Positions 46,688 through 57,102 are shown, numbered from the stretch's first letter. The stretch is DNA of 64,000 nucleotides from Lachnospiraceae bacterium (GCA_021202075.1 JAJQDT010000044.1:25520-89519), one strand, 5' to 3'. The notes: generated by a model not told the origin, from the sequence alone. Translations and numbers: made by a program.

Positions 46688-46765
46688 GGAAGCCGCGCAA
46701 TAGAAAATCGCTTCGCGATTGGCGCGGCCTTCGTCTATACTCGCTTCGCGAGTACAGACATGTAA
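46687..46765 (+). repeat. Leader repeat family A, copy 1
   Basis: Starts TGGAAGCCGCGCAA, forms GCCGCGC/GCGCGGC around AATCGC-TTCG-CGATT, then TACTCGC/GCGAGTA, ending ACAGACATGTA. Copies at 46766-46880 and 52012-52089. Confidence 0.85.
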
Positions 46766-46880
46766 TGGAAGCCGCGCAATGGAAAATCGGTACCGTTCTC
46801 GATTTGCTTCGCAAATCGGAACATTCTTCGCGATTGGCGCGGCCTTTGTCTATACTCGCTACGCGAGTACAGATATGTAA
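46766..46880 (+). repeat. Leader repeat family A, copy 2 with insertion
   Basis: Same unit as copy 1, but with about 38 extra bases in the first loop, containing CGATTTGC/GCAAATCG (46800-46818), a hairpin whose complement with flanks is also present at 26375-26393. The second hairpin has one loop change (CGCTACGCG for CGCTTCGCG). Confidence 0.85.
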
Positions 46881-46966
46881 TGGCAGAGGTAATTGATTGA
46901 CACAGGATTCGTTGGGAGGATCATACATTCTCACACAGGATTCTGTAATGGAGAAGAGGATGATCT

Positions 46967-47794
46967 ATGAATTTTCTGAATAAATGGGAGCAAAAATATG
47001 GGCGGTATGCAATACGGAACCTTCCGGCCATTATCATTGCGCTGTATGTGGCGGGCTATCTGATTGAATATCTGTGCCCGTCTCTGGTTGTATACCTGTA
47101 TCTTTCCCCTACCATGATTCTGAGGGGGCAGGTCTGGCGGCTGATCACCTGGATTATCATTCCGCCATACAGTCTGGATGTATTTACGATTATTACGCTG
47201 TATTTTTATTTTTCCATCGGGCGGACACTGGAGCAGACCTGGGGCGCTTTCCAGTTTAATGTGTATATCTTTTCCGGTATCCTGTTCACTGTTATCGGAG
47301 CGTTTCTGCTTTATTTTATCGGCGGGATTGACGGGTACTATTATTTCAGCACCTATTATGTGTGCATGTCGATATTCCTCGCGTTTGCGGTGACCTATCC
47401 TGATATGCAGGTGCTTCTGATGTTCATTATTCCGATTAAGATGAAGTGGCTCGGCATTGTGTACGGGGCTCTGATTCTGCTTTCGGCGATTACCGGGAGC
47501 TGGGCGACGCGCATCGTGATTTTTGCCTCCATGCTGAATTTTATTATTTACTTTTTAATGACGCGGAACATGAAGCGCTTTACGCCGCATGAGGTTCACC
47601 GGCGCAATGACTTTAAGCGCAAGGTCAAAAAGGTGCAGCCGGGCAGAGGGGACACCAGACATAAGTGCGCGGTCTGCGGACGGACCGAAAAGGACGGCGA
47701 TCATCTGGAATTCCGCTATTGCTCAAAGTGTGAGGGGAATTACGAGTATTGCCAGGATCATTTATTTACGCATCAGCACAGAAAGAAACTATGA
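46967..47794 (+). CDS. Rhomboid-like membrane protein lacking a visible catalytic serine, with zinc-ribbon tail
   Basis: A 275-residue protein with about six membrane helices in rhomboid order: QVWRLITWIIIPP after helix one and GRTLEQTWGAFQFNVYIF as the conserved loop-helix. The GxSG serine motif expected in helix four is not seen; the region reads STYYVCMSIFLAFAVTYP, and no clear catalytic His was found. It may therefore be a non-proteolytic rhomboid homolog. The soluble C terminus has CAVCGRTEKDGDHLEFRYCSKC and CQDHLFTHQH, probable metal ligands. It has its own strong promoter and an unusual leader with two structured repeats. Function unknown. Confidence 0.75.
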   Translation: MNFLNKWEQKYGRYAIRNLPAIIIALYVAGYLIEYLCPSLVVYLYLSPTMILRGQVWRLITWIIIPPYSLDVFTIITLYFYFSIGRTLEQTWGAFQFNVYIFSGILFTVIGAFLLYFIGGIDGYYYFSTYYVCMSIFLAFAVTYPDMQVLLMFIIPIKMKWLGIVYGALILLSAITGSWATRIVIFASMLNFIIYFLMTRNMKRFTPHEVHRRNDFKRKVKKVQPGRGDTRHKCAVCGRTEKDGDHLEFRYCSKCEGNYEYCQDHLFTHQHRKKL

Positions 47795-47908
47795 GGATTC
47801 CGGATTTCGGAATACCCGGCGGATCGATCGTGCGGATGGCAGAAATAAAAACCGGATGTCTTTTGCAGATGGAATCATATACAATAGTAGAAATCAGGAA
47901 CAGTTAAA

Positions 47909-50065
47909 ATGGGCAAGAAGAAAAAAACAAGTAAGAATGTGAATAGCCGGGTCGGCATTTTTGACCTGAGGAAGGGGAAACTAATCGCGGCCATTTTCAC
48001 TGCGATCGTGATTCTGACCGCGATGGTACTGGCCGTACAGGAATCCGGGATAAATACTGCAAATGTGGCGCTCTGCATCGGACTGTGTGCGCTGGCTGTG
48101 GTATTTGTACTGATGGATATCAGCTACGGACGGATTGTCAGTGCGATTCTTGGTGCGGCGATGCCGATTGTGGCATTGGTAGCACTTGAAAACTACACCC
48201 ATGTGATTTCGGACCTGTCTGTACTGATAATTATCCTGAATCTTCTGTTTTTCTACGCGCTGTATGGGACGATGACCTTCGTGCTGGGCAGTGTGAAACG
48301 GGGATTTATTGCCGCCACGCTGATTCCGATGATTTTCGGCCTGGCGAATTATTTTGTGGTAAATTTCCGCGGGACCCCGATTGTGCCATGGGATTTCTAC
48401 TCGGTCGGCACTGCAGCCTCGGTTGCGAATAATTTTGCTTTTACGCTGACCTGGAAAAGCTGTTATTCCGTTCTCATATTTGTCTGGATGATTCTGATCG
48501 CCTCAAAATCGCGCGTTCGTTTTCAGAAAAAAGCGGTGCGCATTCCGCTTGCGGCGGCCTTTGTGGCCTGCATGGTGCTGTATGTCTCCGGTATCCAGAA
48601 CAGCAGTTTTCAGAGCTTTTTCGGGATGGATACGACGCTGTTTACAATTAATGTGTTTTACCGGAACAACGGAATCGCGGCGGCATTTCTCGGGAATCTG
48701 CGCTTCCTGAATGTGGAGGAGCCAGATGGTTATTCCGTTAGCGCTGTGGAGGAGATTGCAGAAAAATATTCGGATGGTGCGGGCGAGGATGTGGATTCGA
48801 TAACAGAAGGTTCCGCGGAGGAATACTCAGAAGCTGCTGAATCGACGGCGGAAGCTGAAGCGGACGAGAATCAAACGGTGGCAGAGGTCGAAGCGGACGA
48901 AGACGAAACATCGGCAGATAGTGCTGTGGTTTCAACAGGCAGCGATGACGTTACGCAATATCCGAACATTATTGTGATTTTGGACGAAGCATTCTCGGAT
49001 CTGTCTGTCTGGGGCGAGTTTGAGACGAGTGAGGAAGTGATGCCGTTTTTTAAATCACTTCAGGAGGAAGCCATCGGCGGTGAGGTTTATGTGTCTGTGA
49101 AGGGCGGTAACACTGCGAATACGGAGTTTGAGCTTCTGACCGGCGACACGATGGGATTTTTGCCGGCGGGCAGTGTGCCTTATCAGCAGTACATAAAAAG
49201 TGAGACGCCGTCGCTTGCTTCTTATTTAAAAACACTCGGCTACGGGACGCTGGCTATCCATCCATACAACGCGTCCGGATGGGACAGGGATGATGTGTAT
49301 ACCTATTTCGGATTTGACGAATTCCTGGATAAGACAGATTTTATAAATCCAACCTATATCCGCAGCTACATCAGCGATCAGTCTGCCTTCGACAAGATTA
49401 TCGAGCAGTACGAAGAAAAAGACGAGGACGAGAGGCTCTTTGTTTTTGAAGTGACGATGCAGAATCACAGCGGCTACAGCAAGGACTATCCCGGCTTTGA
49501 CGCCTATATAGAGCTGACCGACGTAACCAATAAGACGACGCAGGTGCTTGCAGTGGAGAAATACCTGACGCTCATGAACGAGACCGACAAAGCGCTTCAG
49601 TCTATGGTGGAGTACTATGAGCAAGAGGAGGAGCCGACGATTATTCTGTTTCTCGGAGATCATCAGCCGTCGGATTATATTACGAATCAGGTTCGCCGGA
49701 TCTGCGGAGTCGACGAGCCGGAGACGGTGGAGGAGATACAGCAGGGATATCGCGTACCGTTTGTGATCTGGGCAAATTTTGACATCGATTCGTCATATTA
49801 TGACGGCATCAGTGTAAACTATCTGAGCAGCATTCTGCTCGAGGCGGCGGGCGTGCCGCTGACGGACTATCAGACTTATTTAAGCGAGCTGATGGAGACG
49901 CTTCCGATCATCAACGCGAATGCGTACCGCGACAGCAGCGGGACGTTCTACGCGTGGGATACGGACGATACGTATGACGATATCCTGAATGAATACCAGA
50001 TGCTGGCGTACAATCATCTGGTGGATACGAAGCACCGGCTGAGCTGGTTTTTCGGGTTGAGCTGA
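47909..50065 (+). CDS. LtaS-family phosphoglycerol transferase/sulfatase-fold membrane enzyme
   Basis: A 718-residue enzyme of the lipoteichoic acid synthase superfamily, which moves phosphoglycerol groups on the outer surface. About six membrane helices fill residues 20-235; an acidic Glu/Ala/Asp-rich linker spans about 275-345; then the sulfatase-fold domain has IIVILDEAFSD (metal Glu about 359), the nucleophile Thr in GGNTANTEFELLTG (about 402), HPYNASGWDRD, MQNHSGYS and LGDHQPSDY. Polymerisation versus modification of other glycans cannot be told from sequence. It starts about 115 bases after the rhomboid-like gene. Confidence 0.88.
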   Translation: MGKKKKTSKNVNSRVGIFDLRKGKLIAAIFTAIVILTAMVLAVQESGINTANVALCIGLCALAVVFVLMDISYGRIVSAILGAAMPIVALVALENYTHVISDLSVLIIILNLLFFYALYGTMTFVLGSVKRGFIAATLIPMIFGLANYFVVNFRGTPIVPWDFYSVGTAASVANNFAFTLTWKSCYSVLIFVWMILIASKSRVRFQKKAVRIPLAAAFVACMVLYVSGIQNSSFQSFFGMDTTLFTINVFYRNNGIAAAFLGNLRFLNVEEPDGYSVSAVEEIAEKYSDGAGEDVDSITEGSAEEYSEAAESTAEAEADENQTVAEVEADEDETSADSAVVSTGSDDVTQYPNIIVILDEAFSDLSVWGEFETSEEVMPFFKSLQEEAIGGEVYVSVKGGNTANTEFELLTGDTMGFLPAGSVPYQQYIKSETPSLASYLKTLGYGTLAIHPYNASGWDRDDVYTYFGFDEFLDKTDFINPTYIRSYISDQSAFDKIIEQYEEKDEDERLFVFEVTMQNHSGYSKDYPGFDAYIELTDVTNKTTQVLAVEKYLTLMNETDKALQSMVEYYEQEEEPTIILFLGDHQPSDYITNQVRRICGVDEPETVEEIQQGYRVPFVIWANFDIDSSYYDGISVNYLSSILLEAAGVPLTDYQTYLSELMETLPIINANAYRDSSGTFYAWDTDDTYDDILNEYQMLAYNHLVDTKHRLSWFFGLS

Positions 50066-50266
50066 TTTCACGGCAAACGGGTTCCTGGCAGGCCGATGCG
50101 TGGCATGCCTGTGTGCCTGAGAGGATTACCATAGCGGTTTTACAAAAGAGGGTTTGCAAACGAGGTTTTACAATAGAGGCTTTGCATGCGAAGGTGTCCG
50201 CGAAGAGAGAAAAAGTAAATTTTGGAATTGCTAATATAAAAATACATACAAGAGGAGCAGACAGTT

Positions 50267-51535
50267 ATGAAAAAACCATTTGTTACGAAAGAGCAGCTGG
50301 AGGAGATCACGCGGCAGTTCCCGACCCCGTTCCATCTCTATGACGAGGCGGGCATCCGGGAAAATGTAAAGGAACTCTATGACGCGTTTTCCTGGAACAA
50401 GGGCTATAAGGAATTCTTTGCGGTCAAGGCGACGCCGAATCCGTATCTGATCAATATTCTGCACGAGTATGGCTGCGGGACAGACTGTTCCTCCATGACC
50501 GAGCTGATGCTCTCCGAGGCGATCGGCATAAAAGGGCACGATATTATGTTTTCTTCCAATGATACGCCGCTGGATGAGTTTAAGAAAGCGGCGGATCTGG
50601 GCGGAATTATCAACCTGGATGACATCACGCACATCGAAAAGGTGGAGCAGGCGGTCGGAAGGCTTCCGAAGACCATGTGCTGCCGGTACAATCCGGGCGG
50701 ACTGTTTAAGATCAGCAACGATATTATGGACAATCCCGGTGACGCGAAGTATGGCATGACGACGGAGCAGATTGAAGAAGCGTTCCGGATCCTGAAAAGC
50801 AAGGGCGTGGAGGAGTTTGGCATTCACGCGTTCCTCGCGAGTAATACCGTGACCAATGACTATTATCCTCTTCTGGCGAAGGTGCTGTTTGAACTGGCTG
50901 TGAAGCTGCATGAGAAGACCGGGGCAAGAATTACGTTTATCAACCTCTCCGGCGGCATCGGTATCCCTTACCGCCCGGATCAGGAGAAAAATGATATTTA
51001 TAAAATCGCGCGCGGCGTAAAGAAGGTTTATGAGGAAGTACTGGTTCCAGCCGGTATGGGAGATGTGGCGCTTTATACGGAGCTTGGCCGCTATATGCTT
51101 GGACCGTACGGCGTGCTGGTGACGCGGGCCATCAATGAGAAGCACACGCACAAGGAATACATCGGTGTGGACGCCTGCGCGGCCAACCTGATGCGGCCGG
51201 CGATGTACGGCGCCTACCACCATATCACGGTGATGGGCAAGGAAAACGAGCCCTGCGATCACATTTATGACGTGACCGGTTCTTTGTGTGAAAATAATGA
51301 CAAATTTGCGATTGACCGCAAGCTCCCGAAAATCGACATGGGCGACCTGCTGGTGATTCATGATACCGGTGCGCATGGCTTTTCCATGGGGTACAATTAT
51401 AACGGCCGGCTGCGCTCCGCGGAGATTCTGCTGCAATCCGATGGTTCCGCTAAGCTGATCCGCCGTGCTGAGACCCCGCGGGATTATTTTGCGACCTTTG
51501 ATTTCAGTGACATCCTGAAGGATATGGTGTGGTAA
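50267..51535 (+). CDS. lysA: Diaminopimelate decarboxylase family enzyme
   Basis: A 422-residue PLP-dependent fold-III decarboxylase that makes lysine from meso-diaminopimelate. The PLP lysine is in EFFAVKATPNPYL (Lys54); the HAFLASNTVTNDYY and NLSGGIGIPYRPDQ glycine-loop and TELGRYMLGPYG motifs follow, and GVDACAANLMRPAMYGAYHHI and DTGAHGFSMGYNYNGRLR complete the active site. The sequence departs from Bacillus LysA in length of loops, as in other Clostridia, but the DapDC call is sound. ATG follows AAGAGGAG. Confidence 0.87.
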   Translation: MKKPFVTKEQLEEITRQFPTPFHLYDEAGIRENVKELYDAFSWNKGYKEFFAVKATPNPYLINILHEYGCGTDCSSMTELMLSEAIGIKGHDIMFSSNDTPLDEFKKAADLGGIINLDDITHIEKVEQAVGRLPKTMCCRYNPGGLFKISNDIMDNPGDAKYGMTTEQIEEAFRILKSKGVEEFGIHAFLASNTVTNDYYPLLAKVLFELAVKLHEKTGARITFINLSGGIGIPYRPDQEKNDIYKIARGVKKVYEEVLVPAGMGDVALYTELGRYMLGPYGVLVTRAINEKHTHKEYIGVDACAANLMRPAMYGAYHHITVMGKENEPCDHIYDVTGSLCENNDKFAIDRKLPKIDMGDLLVIHDTGAHGFSMGYNYNGRLRSAEILLQSDGSAKLIRRAETPRDYFATFDFSDILKDMVW

Positions 51536-51633
51536 GAGTGGGCACAATCATCACGGCGTTTTTCATGGGGCCGCTGATTGATTTTTTCAACCGAAAGGTG
51601 GCGCAGCCGTTTTTGCGGAGTAAAATCTGTTAG
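51529..51633 (+). pseudogene. C-terminal fragment of a YczE/YitT-like membrane protein
   Basis: Right after lysA an open frame reads VGTIITAFFMGPLIDFFNRK and ends AQPFLRSKIC before a stop. This matches the conserved last helix and tail of YczE/YitT-type membrane proteins, whose full length is about 210-230 residues. No upstream part exists, so it is a remnant. Its 3' end abuts the structured repeat at 51634. The call rests on a short stretch. Confidence 0.45.
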
Positions 51634-51713
51634 AGGAGACCTCTCCCCTATCCGCCGCGCCAGGCCTTGTCCGGCTTTAGCCGGAAAATTCCTTACGCGG
51701 CCTGTGTGCATAA
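51632..51713 (-). repeat. Dispersed structured repeat, family B, minus orientation
   Basis: GGCCTTGT (51663-51670) pairs with ACGCGGCC (51695-51702) with one mismatch, enclosing CCGGC-TTTA-GCCGG. The homologous copy at 37184-37225 has CCAGC-GTAA-GCTGG at this place, a compensated change. The left hairpin is degenerate here. Confidence 0.65.
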
Positions 51714-51776
51714 CAAACGGCCAGAAGGCGCCCCATCTCCTGCCCGATTTCAAAGCATATTTTCATGCTGATCTTA

Positions 51777-51847
51777 CGTCAAAGCTTTTGTGGTATGCGA
51801 TTCGCGCGTCCGGGCGGTGCAGGATGCATAAGTTATTTCTTAACAGG
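51777..51847 (-). repeat. Inverted dispersed repeat, right copy
   Basis: On the minus strand it reads CCTGTTAAGAAATAACTTAT and continues to match 43721-43790 with scattered changes. Confidence 0.8.
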
Positions 51848-51939
51848 CTCTTAAATAGTCCTGAGTAAAATTACAGTAATTTTCATACAAATCCCTGGCA
51901 AATTTTCTCGAAAATCGCCTGCAAACTCAAAAAAACTGC

Positions 51940-51968
51940 TTGACAAGAAAATATCACTTCCGTATAAT
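51940..51968 (+). promoter_or_regulatory. rpsL operon promoter
   Basis: Exact consensus TTGACA (51940-51945), 17-base spacer, TATAAT (51963-51968); leader of about 160 bases. Confidence 0.92.
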
Positions 51969-52011
51969 GAACGGGTGCGTGAATGCATGCTGTTTTTTTG
52001 CGCATATTTTA

Positions 52012-52089
52012 TGGAAGCCGCGCAAAAGAAAATCGCTTCGCGATTGGCGCGGCCTTCGTCTATACTCGCTTCGCGAGTACAGACATGTA
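52012..52089 (+). repeat. Leader repeat family A, copy 3
   Basis: Nearly identical to 46687-46765, including both TTCG-capped stems and the ACAGACATGTA end. It lies between the rpsL promoter and start codon. Confidence 0.85.
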
Positions 52090-52136
52090 TAGGCAACCAT
52101 GGTAAGAACTCAATATTATCAGGAGGTGAAAGAAGA

Positions 52137-52559
52137 ATGCCAACATTCAACCAGTTAGTAAGAAAAGGCAGACAGACTTCAGTCAAGAAATCGACTGCAC
52201 CGGCACTCCAGAAAGGATACAATTCTCTTCATAAGAAGCAGACGGACGCTTCGTCCCCGCAGAAGAGAGGTGTGTGCACGGCTGTGAAGACCGCGACGCC
52301 AAAGAAGCCGAACTCAGCGCTTCGGAAGATTGCCAGAGTACGTCTGTCCAATGGGATCGAGGTAACGAGCTACATTCCGGGCGAGGGACACAACCTTCAG
52401 GAGCACAGCGTTGTGCTGATCCGAGGAGGAAGAGTCAAGGACCTTCCGGGTACCAGATATCACATCGTCAGAGGAACACTGGATACAGCCGGTGTGGCCA
52501 AGAGACGTCAGGCACGTTCCAAGTACGGAGCCAAGAGGCCGAAGGAAGCAAAGAAATAA
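52137..52559 (+). CDS. rpsL: 30S ribosomal protein S12
   Basis: A 140-residue decoding-centre protein. The family start [13 protein letters not shown] follows AGGAGGTGA; a longer frame upstream runs through the leader repeat and is rejected. The streptomycin-determining segments [11 protein letters not shown] and [13 protein letters not shown] read as wild type. It opens an rpsL-rpsG-fusA unit with its own strong promoter, detached from rpoBC. Confidence 0.98.
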   Translation: MPTFNQLVRKGRQTSVKKSTAPALQKGYNSLHKKQTDASSPQKRGVCTAVKTATPKKPNSALRKIARVRLSNGIEVTSYIPGEGHNLQEHSVVLIRGGRVKDLPGTRYHIVRGTLDTAGVAKRRQARSKYGAKRPKEAKK

Positions 52560-52746
52560 CAGGATCGATGCTTTTTAAAATCTGCAGATTGATTTCTGCG
52601 GCTTAAGGAAGCGTATCCTGCGTATCACATGAAAACAGATAGTTGTTTCACCTTATGCGGAGTTCGTATTACCAGGTGGTTGCAGGTTAATATAGAAGTC
52701 CAAGCATGAACACGGAGAGAAACAATCGTGAGTACCTGTGATTTAA

Positions 52747-53241
<495 letters not shown>

Positions 53242-53292
53242 AACAGACGGCTGCTAAGAAGGTGCAGTCTGTCTGATGAGGAGGAAAAAATT

Positions 53293-55410
53293 TTGGCTGG
53301 GAGAGAATATCCATTAGAGAGAACCAGAAATATCGGTATCATGGCGCATATCGATGCGGGTAAGACCACGTTGACAGAGCGTATCCTTTACTATACTGGT
53401 GTGAATTACAAGATTGGTGATACGCACGAAGGTACCGCTACGATGGACTGGATGGAGCAGGAACAGGAAAGAGGCATTACCATTACTTCCGCCGCAACGA
53501 CCTGCCACTGGACTCTGCAGGAGAACTGCAGACCGAAGCCGGGAGCTCTTGAGCATCGTATCAATATTATTGATACTCCGGGTCATGTGGATTTTACCGT
53601 GGAGGTAGAGCGTTCTCTTCGTGTACTGGACGGCGCCGTTGGCGTGTTTTGTGCGAAGGGCGGTGTGGAGCCGCAGTCTGAGAATGTATGGCGGCAGGCA
53701 GACACTTATAATGTTCCTCGTATGGCATTTATTAATAAGATGGATATCATGGGTGCGGACTTCTACGGCGCCGTGGATCAGATCCGCAACAGACTTGGCA
53801 AGAATGCGATTATCCTTCAGCTGCCGATTGGCAAGGAGGATGATTTCAAAGGCATTATTGACCTGTTTGAGATGAAGGCTTACATCTACAATGACGATAA
53901 GGGTGAGGACATTTCGATCACGGATATTCCGGATGATATGAAGGAGGACGCAGATCTGTACCGCATGGAGCTGGTTGAGAAGGTCTGCGAGCTTGATGAT
54001 GATCTCACGATGATGTATCTGGAGGGCGAGGAGCCTTCCATCGAGCAGATGAAAGCTGCGCTTAGAAAGGCCACCTGTGAGTGCACTGCGGTTCCGGTGT
54101 GCTGCGGAAGTGCCTATCGTAACAAAGGCGTTCAGAAGATGCTGGACGCTGTGATTGAGTATATGCCGGCGCCGACCGATATCCCGTCCATTAAGGGCAA
54201 GGATATGGATGGCAATGAAGTGGAGCGCCATTCATCGGATGATGAGCCGTTCTCTGCGCTGGCGTTCAAGATTATGGCCGACCCGTTCGTTGGAAAGCTG
54301 GCGTTCTTCCGCGTTTATTCTGGCACTATGAATGCGGGTTCGTATGTATTGAACGCGACGAAGGGCAAGAAGGAGCGTGTCGGACGTATCCTGCAGATGC
54401 ATGCAAATAAGAGAGCAGAGCTGACGAAGGTATATTCCGGAGATATCGCGGCTGCGGTTGGCTTTAAGCTGACGACGACCGGCGATACGATCTGCGATGA
54501 GCAGCATCCGGTGATCCTGGAGTCCATGGAGTTCCCGGAGCCGGTTATCGAGCTGGCGATCGAGCCGAAGACGAAAGCAGGCCAGGGCAAGATGGGTGAA
54601 GCACTCGCGAAGCTGGCGGAAGAGGATCCGACCTTCCGTGCACACACGGATCCGGAGACCGGTCAGACCATTATCGCCGGTATGGGCGAGCTGCATCTGG
54701 AGATTATCGTTGACCGTCTGCTCCGTGAGTTCAAGGTAGAGGCAAATGTAGGCGCCCCGCAGGTTGCTTACAAAGAGACCTTCACCAAAGAGGTCACGGT
54801 CGACAGCAAATACGCAAAGCAGTCCGGCGGCCGCGGACAGTATGGCCACTGCAAGGTTATCTTCACACCGATGGATCCGAATGGCGAGGAGACCTTCCAG
54901 TTTGAGTCTACGGTTGTCGGCGGTGCGATTCCGAAGGAATACATTCCGGCAGTCGGCGAAGGGATCGAGGAAGCGGCCAAAGCAGGTATTCTCGGCGGAT
55001 TCCCGGTACTTGGCGTTCACGCGAATGTATACGATGGTTCCTACCATGAGGTAGACTCCAGTGAGATGGCGTTCCATATCGCGGGCTCCCTGGCGTTTAA
55101 GGACGCGATGAAGCAGGGCAATCCGGTGCTGCTTGAGCCGATCATGAAGGTTGAAGTCACGATGCCGGAAGAATATATGGGCGATGTCATCGGCGACATC
55201 AACGCCCGCCGCGGACGCATCGAGGGCATGGACGACCTCGGCGGAGGCAAGATCGTCAGAGGCTATGTGCCGCTTGCGGAGATGTTTGGATATTCGACCG
55301 ATCTTCGCTCCAAGACACAGGGCCGCGGAAACTATTCGATGTTCTTTGAACGCTACGAGCAGGTTCCGAAGTCCGTGCAGGAGAAGGTACTGAACGAAAA
55401 ATCGAAATAA
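53293..55410 (+). CDS. fusA: Elongation factor G
   Basis: A 705-residue translocase GTPase. G motifs [17 protein letters not shown] and NKMD are exact, then domains II-V with [14 protein letters not shown] and the end [26 protein letters not shown]. It starts with TTG at 53293 after GAGGAGG; no better start is present and the N-terminal [20 protein letters not shown] fits the family. It is the true EF-G, in contrast to the paralog at 21788. Read-through to tuf is possible, but tuf has its own promoter. Confidence 0.98.
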   Translation: MAGREYPLERTRNIGIMAHIDAGKTTLTERILYYTGVNYKIGDTHEGTATMDWMEQEQERGITITSAATTCHWTLQENCRPKPGALEHRINIIDTPGHVDFTVEVERSLRVLDGAVGVFCAKGGVEPQSENVWRQADTYNVPRMAFINKMDIMGADFYGAVDQIRNRLGKNAIILQLPIGKEDDFKGIIDLFEMKAYIYNDDKGEDISITDIPDDMKEDADLYRMELVEKVCELDDDLTMMYLEGEEPSIEQMKAALRKATCECTAVPVCCGSAYRNKGVQKMLDAVIEYMPAPTDIPSIKGKDMDGNEVERHSSDDEPFSALAFKIMADPFVGKLAFFRVYSGTMNAGSYVLNATKGKKERVGRILQMHANKRAELTKVYSGDIAAAVGFKLTTTGDTICDEQHPVILESMEFPEPVIELAIEPKTKAGQGKMGEALAKLAEEDPTFRAHTDPETGQTIIAGMGELHLEIIVDRLLREFKVEANVGAPQVAYKETFTKEVTVDSKYAKQSGGRGQYGHCKVIFTPMDPNGEETFQFESTVVGGAIPKEYIPAVGEGIEEAAKAGILGGFPVLGVHANVYDGSYHEVDSSEMAFHIAGSLAFKDAMKQGNPVLLEPIMKVEVTMPEEYMGDVIGDINARRGRIEGMDDLGGGKIVRGYVPLAEMFGYSTDLRSKTQGRGNYSMFFERYEQVPKSVQEKVLNEKSK

Positions 55411-55545
55411 TCTTCATCCATCTTCATTTTTGAAGAGATTCATTTTTCTGTCCGCGTTGCTGACTCAGAATGCGGGGATACAGGCGCGGACAGGTGAAAC
55501 AGAAAATATTAAATTCATTTTGTCCGATATTGGGCAAAAAAGTGC

Positions 55546-55574
55546 TTGAAAAGTGGCTCGTTTTGAAATATAAT
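55546..55574 (+). promoter_or_regulatory. tuf promoter
   Basis: TTGAAA (55546-55551), 17-base spacer, TATAAT (55569-55574). Confidence 0.85.
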
Positions 55575-55626
55575 CATGACAGCCTGTATTCAAAAGGATT
55601 CATTGAATTGAAGGAGGAAAATCACA

Positions 55627-56820
55627 ATGGCAAAGGCTAAATTTGAAAGAACAAAACCGCATTGTAATATCGGTACCATCGGTCACGTAGACCATGGCAA
55701 GACCACTCTGACCGCGGCGATCACAAAGGTTCTTTCCCACAGAGTTGCAGGAAACGTAGAGACCAGCTTTGATAACATCGACAAGGCTCCGGAAGAGAGA
55801 GAGCGTGGTATCACGATTTCTACCGCTCATGTAGAGTATGAGACCGAGCACAGACATTACGCACATGTTGACTGCCCAGGCCATGCGGACTATGTAAAGA
55901 ACATGATCACCGGTGCTGCTCAGATGGACGGCGCGATCCTTGTAGTAGCTGCTACAGACGGTGTTATGGCGCAGACAAAGGAGCACATCCTTCTGTCCCG
56001 TCAGGTAGGCGTTCCGTATATCGTTGTATTCATGAACAAGTGTGATATGGTAGACGACGAGGAGCTGCTTGAGCTGGTAGACATGGAGATCCGTGAGCTG
56101 CTGAGCGAGTATGAGTTCCCGGGCGATGACACACCGATCATTCAGGGTTCTGCTCTGAAGGCTCTGGAAGAGCCGGACGGTGAGTGGGGCGACAAGGTTA
56201 TGGAGCTTATGGATGCTGTTGACAGCTGGGTTCCGGATCCGCAGCGCGCGACCGATCAGCCGTTCCTGATGCCGGTTGAGGACGTATTCACCATCACAGG
56301 CCGTGGTACCGTTGCTACCGGCCGTGTAGAGCGTGGTACTCTGAAGCTGAACGAGGAAGTTGAGATCGTTGGTATCAAGGAAGAGATCCAGAAGACAACC
56401 GTTACCGGTATCGAGATGTTCCGCAAGCTGCTTGACTATGCACAGGCAGGCGACAACATCGGTGCTCTTCTTCGTGGTATCAGAAGAACAGATATCGAGC
56501 GTGGACAGGTTCTGGTAAAGCCGGGCACCATCAAGTGCCATACCAAATTTACCGCTCAGGTATATGTACTGACCAAGGACGAGGGTGGCCGTCATACGCC
56601 GTTCTTCAACAATTATCGTCCGCAGTTCTATTTCAGAACGACTGACGTTACCGGCGTTATCAACCTTCCGGAAGGCACAGAGATGTGCATGCCTGGTGAC
56701 AACGTAGAGATGACCATCGAGCTGATCCATCCGATCGCTATGGAGCAGGGTCTTACATTCGCTATCCGTGAGGGTGGCCGTACCGTAGGATCAGGCCGTG
56801 TCGCTACGATCATCGAGTAA
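55627..56820 (+). CDS. tuf: Elongation factor Tu
   Basis: A 397-residue GTPase that brings aminoacyl-tRNA to the ribosome. [26 protein letters not shown] and NKCDMVDD are exact, as is the C-terminal [14 protein letters not shown]. Codon use is visibly more biased than in its neighbours, as expected of a very highly expressed gene. It has its own promoter and a strong terminator. Confidence 0.99.
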   Translation: MAKAKFERTKPHCNIGTIGHVDHGKTTLTAAITKVLSHRVAGNVETSFDNIDKAPEERERGITISTAHVEYETEHRHYAHVDCPGHADYVKNMITGAAQMDGAILVVAATDGVMAQTKEHILLSRQVGVPYIVVFMNKCDMVDDEELLELVDMEIRELLSEYEFPGDDTPIIQGSALKALEEPDGEWGDKVMELMDAVDSWVPDPQRATDQPFLMPVEDVFTITGRGTVATGRVERGTLKLNEEVEIVGIKEEIQKTTVTGIEMFRKLLDYAQAGDNIGALLRGIRRTDIERGQVLVKPGTIKCHTKFTAQVYVLTKDEGGRHTPFFNNYRPQFYFRTTDVTGVINLPEGTEMCMPGDNVEMTIELIHPIAMEQGLTFAIREGGRTVGSGRVATIIE

Positions 56821-56855
56821 TTTTCGATTAAAATATAGAAGATTGAGATGAAATG

Positions 56856-56892
56856 AAAAGACCCAGAAGGGAGTTTCCCTTTTGGGTCTTTT
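56856..56892 (+). terminator. tuf terminator
   Basis: AAAAGACCCAGAAGGGA pairs with TCCCTTTTGGGTCTTTT with one mismatch over GTT. Confidence 0.95.
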
Positions 56893-57062
56893 GACGATAC
56901 CTGGATTTTGAGAAGAAAGGCGTTCTCCTATCCGATTGTATAAAAACAGTTTTTGACAATAATCGATATGAACGGAAAGAAGAGATTGACAGAAAGAACG
57001 GGAGCGAGAACCGGACTCCGTATGTATGAAAAAAAGAACATGCAGGTGTAAAGAAAAAATAC

Positions 57063-57091
57063 TTGACAGCCCGGCGGTTTCTGTGTATGAT
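57063..57091 (+). promoter_or_regulatory. Promoter of the ylxM-ffh operon
   Basis: TTGACA (57063-57068), 17-base spacer, TATGAT (57086-57091). The -10 ends only 11-17 bases before the candidate start codons. Confidence 0.85.
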
Positions 57092-57102
57092 AGCAGACGG
57101 TG

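Larger units (their letters stand above)
46386..46966. other. Long intergenic region and leader before the rhomboid-like gene
   Basis: Contains a consensus promoter (46659-46687) and two copies of a structured repeat (46687-46765 and 46766-46880) inside the resulting leader of about 270 bases. The first 270 bases show no gene; a short plus-strand open frame there has no ribosome site or recognisable product. Confidence 0.6.
51714..52136. other. Intergenic region and leader before rpsL
   Basis: Contains the right copy of the inverted repeat, the rpsL promoter and leader repeat copy 3. No gene is seen between 51714 and 51776. Confidence 0.5.

Noticed and set aside
46687..46880. Repeat pair considered as a CRISPR array
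   Set aside because: Units abut without unique spacers, are self-complementary, and no cas genes are nearby.
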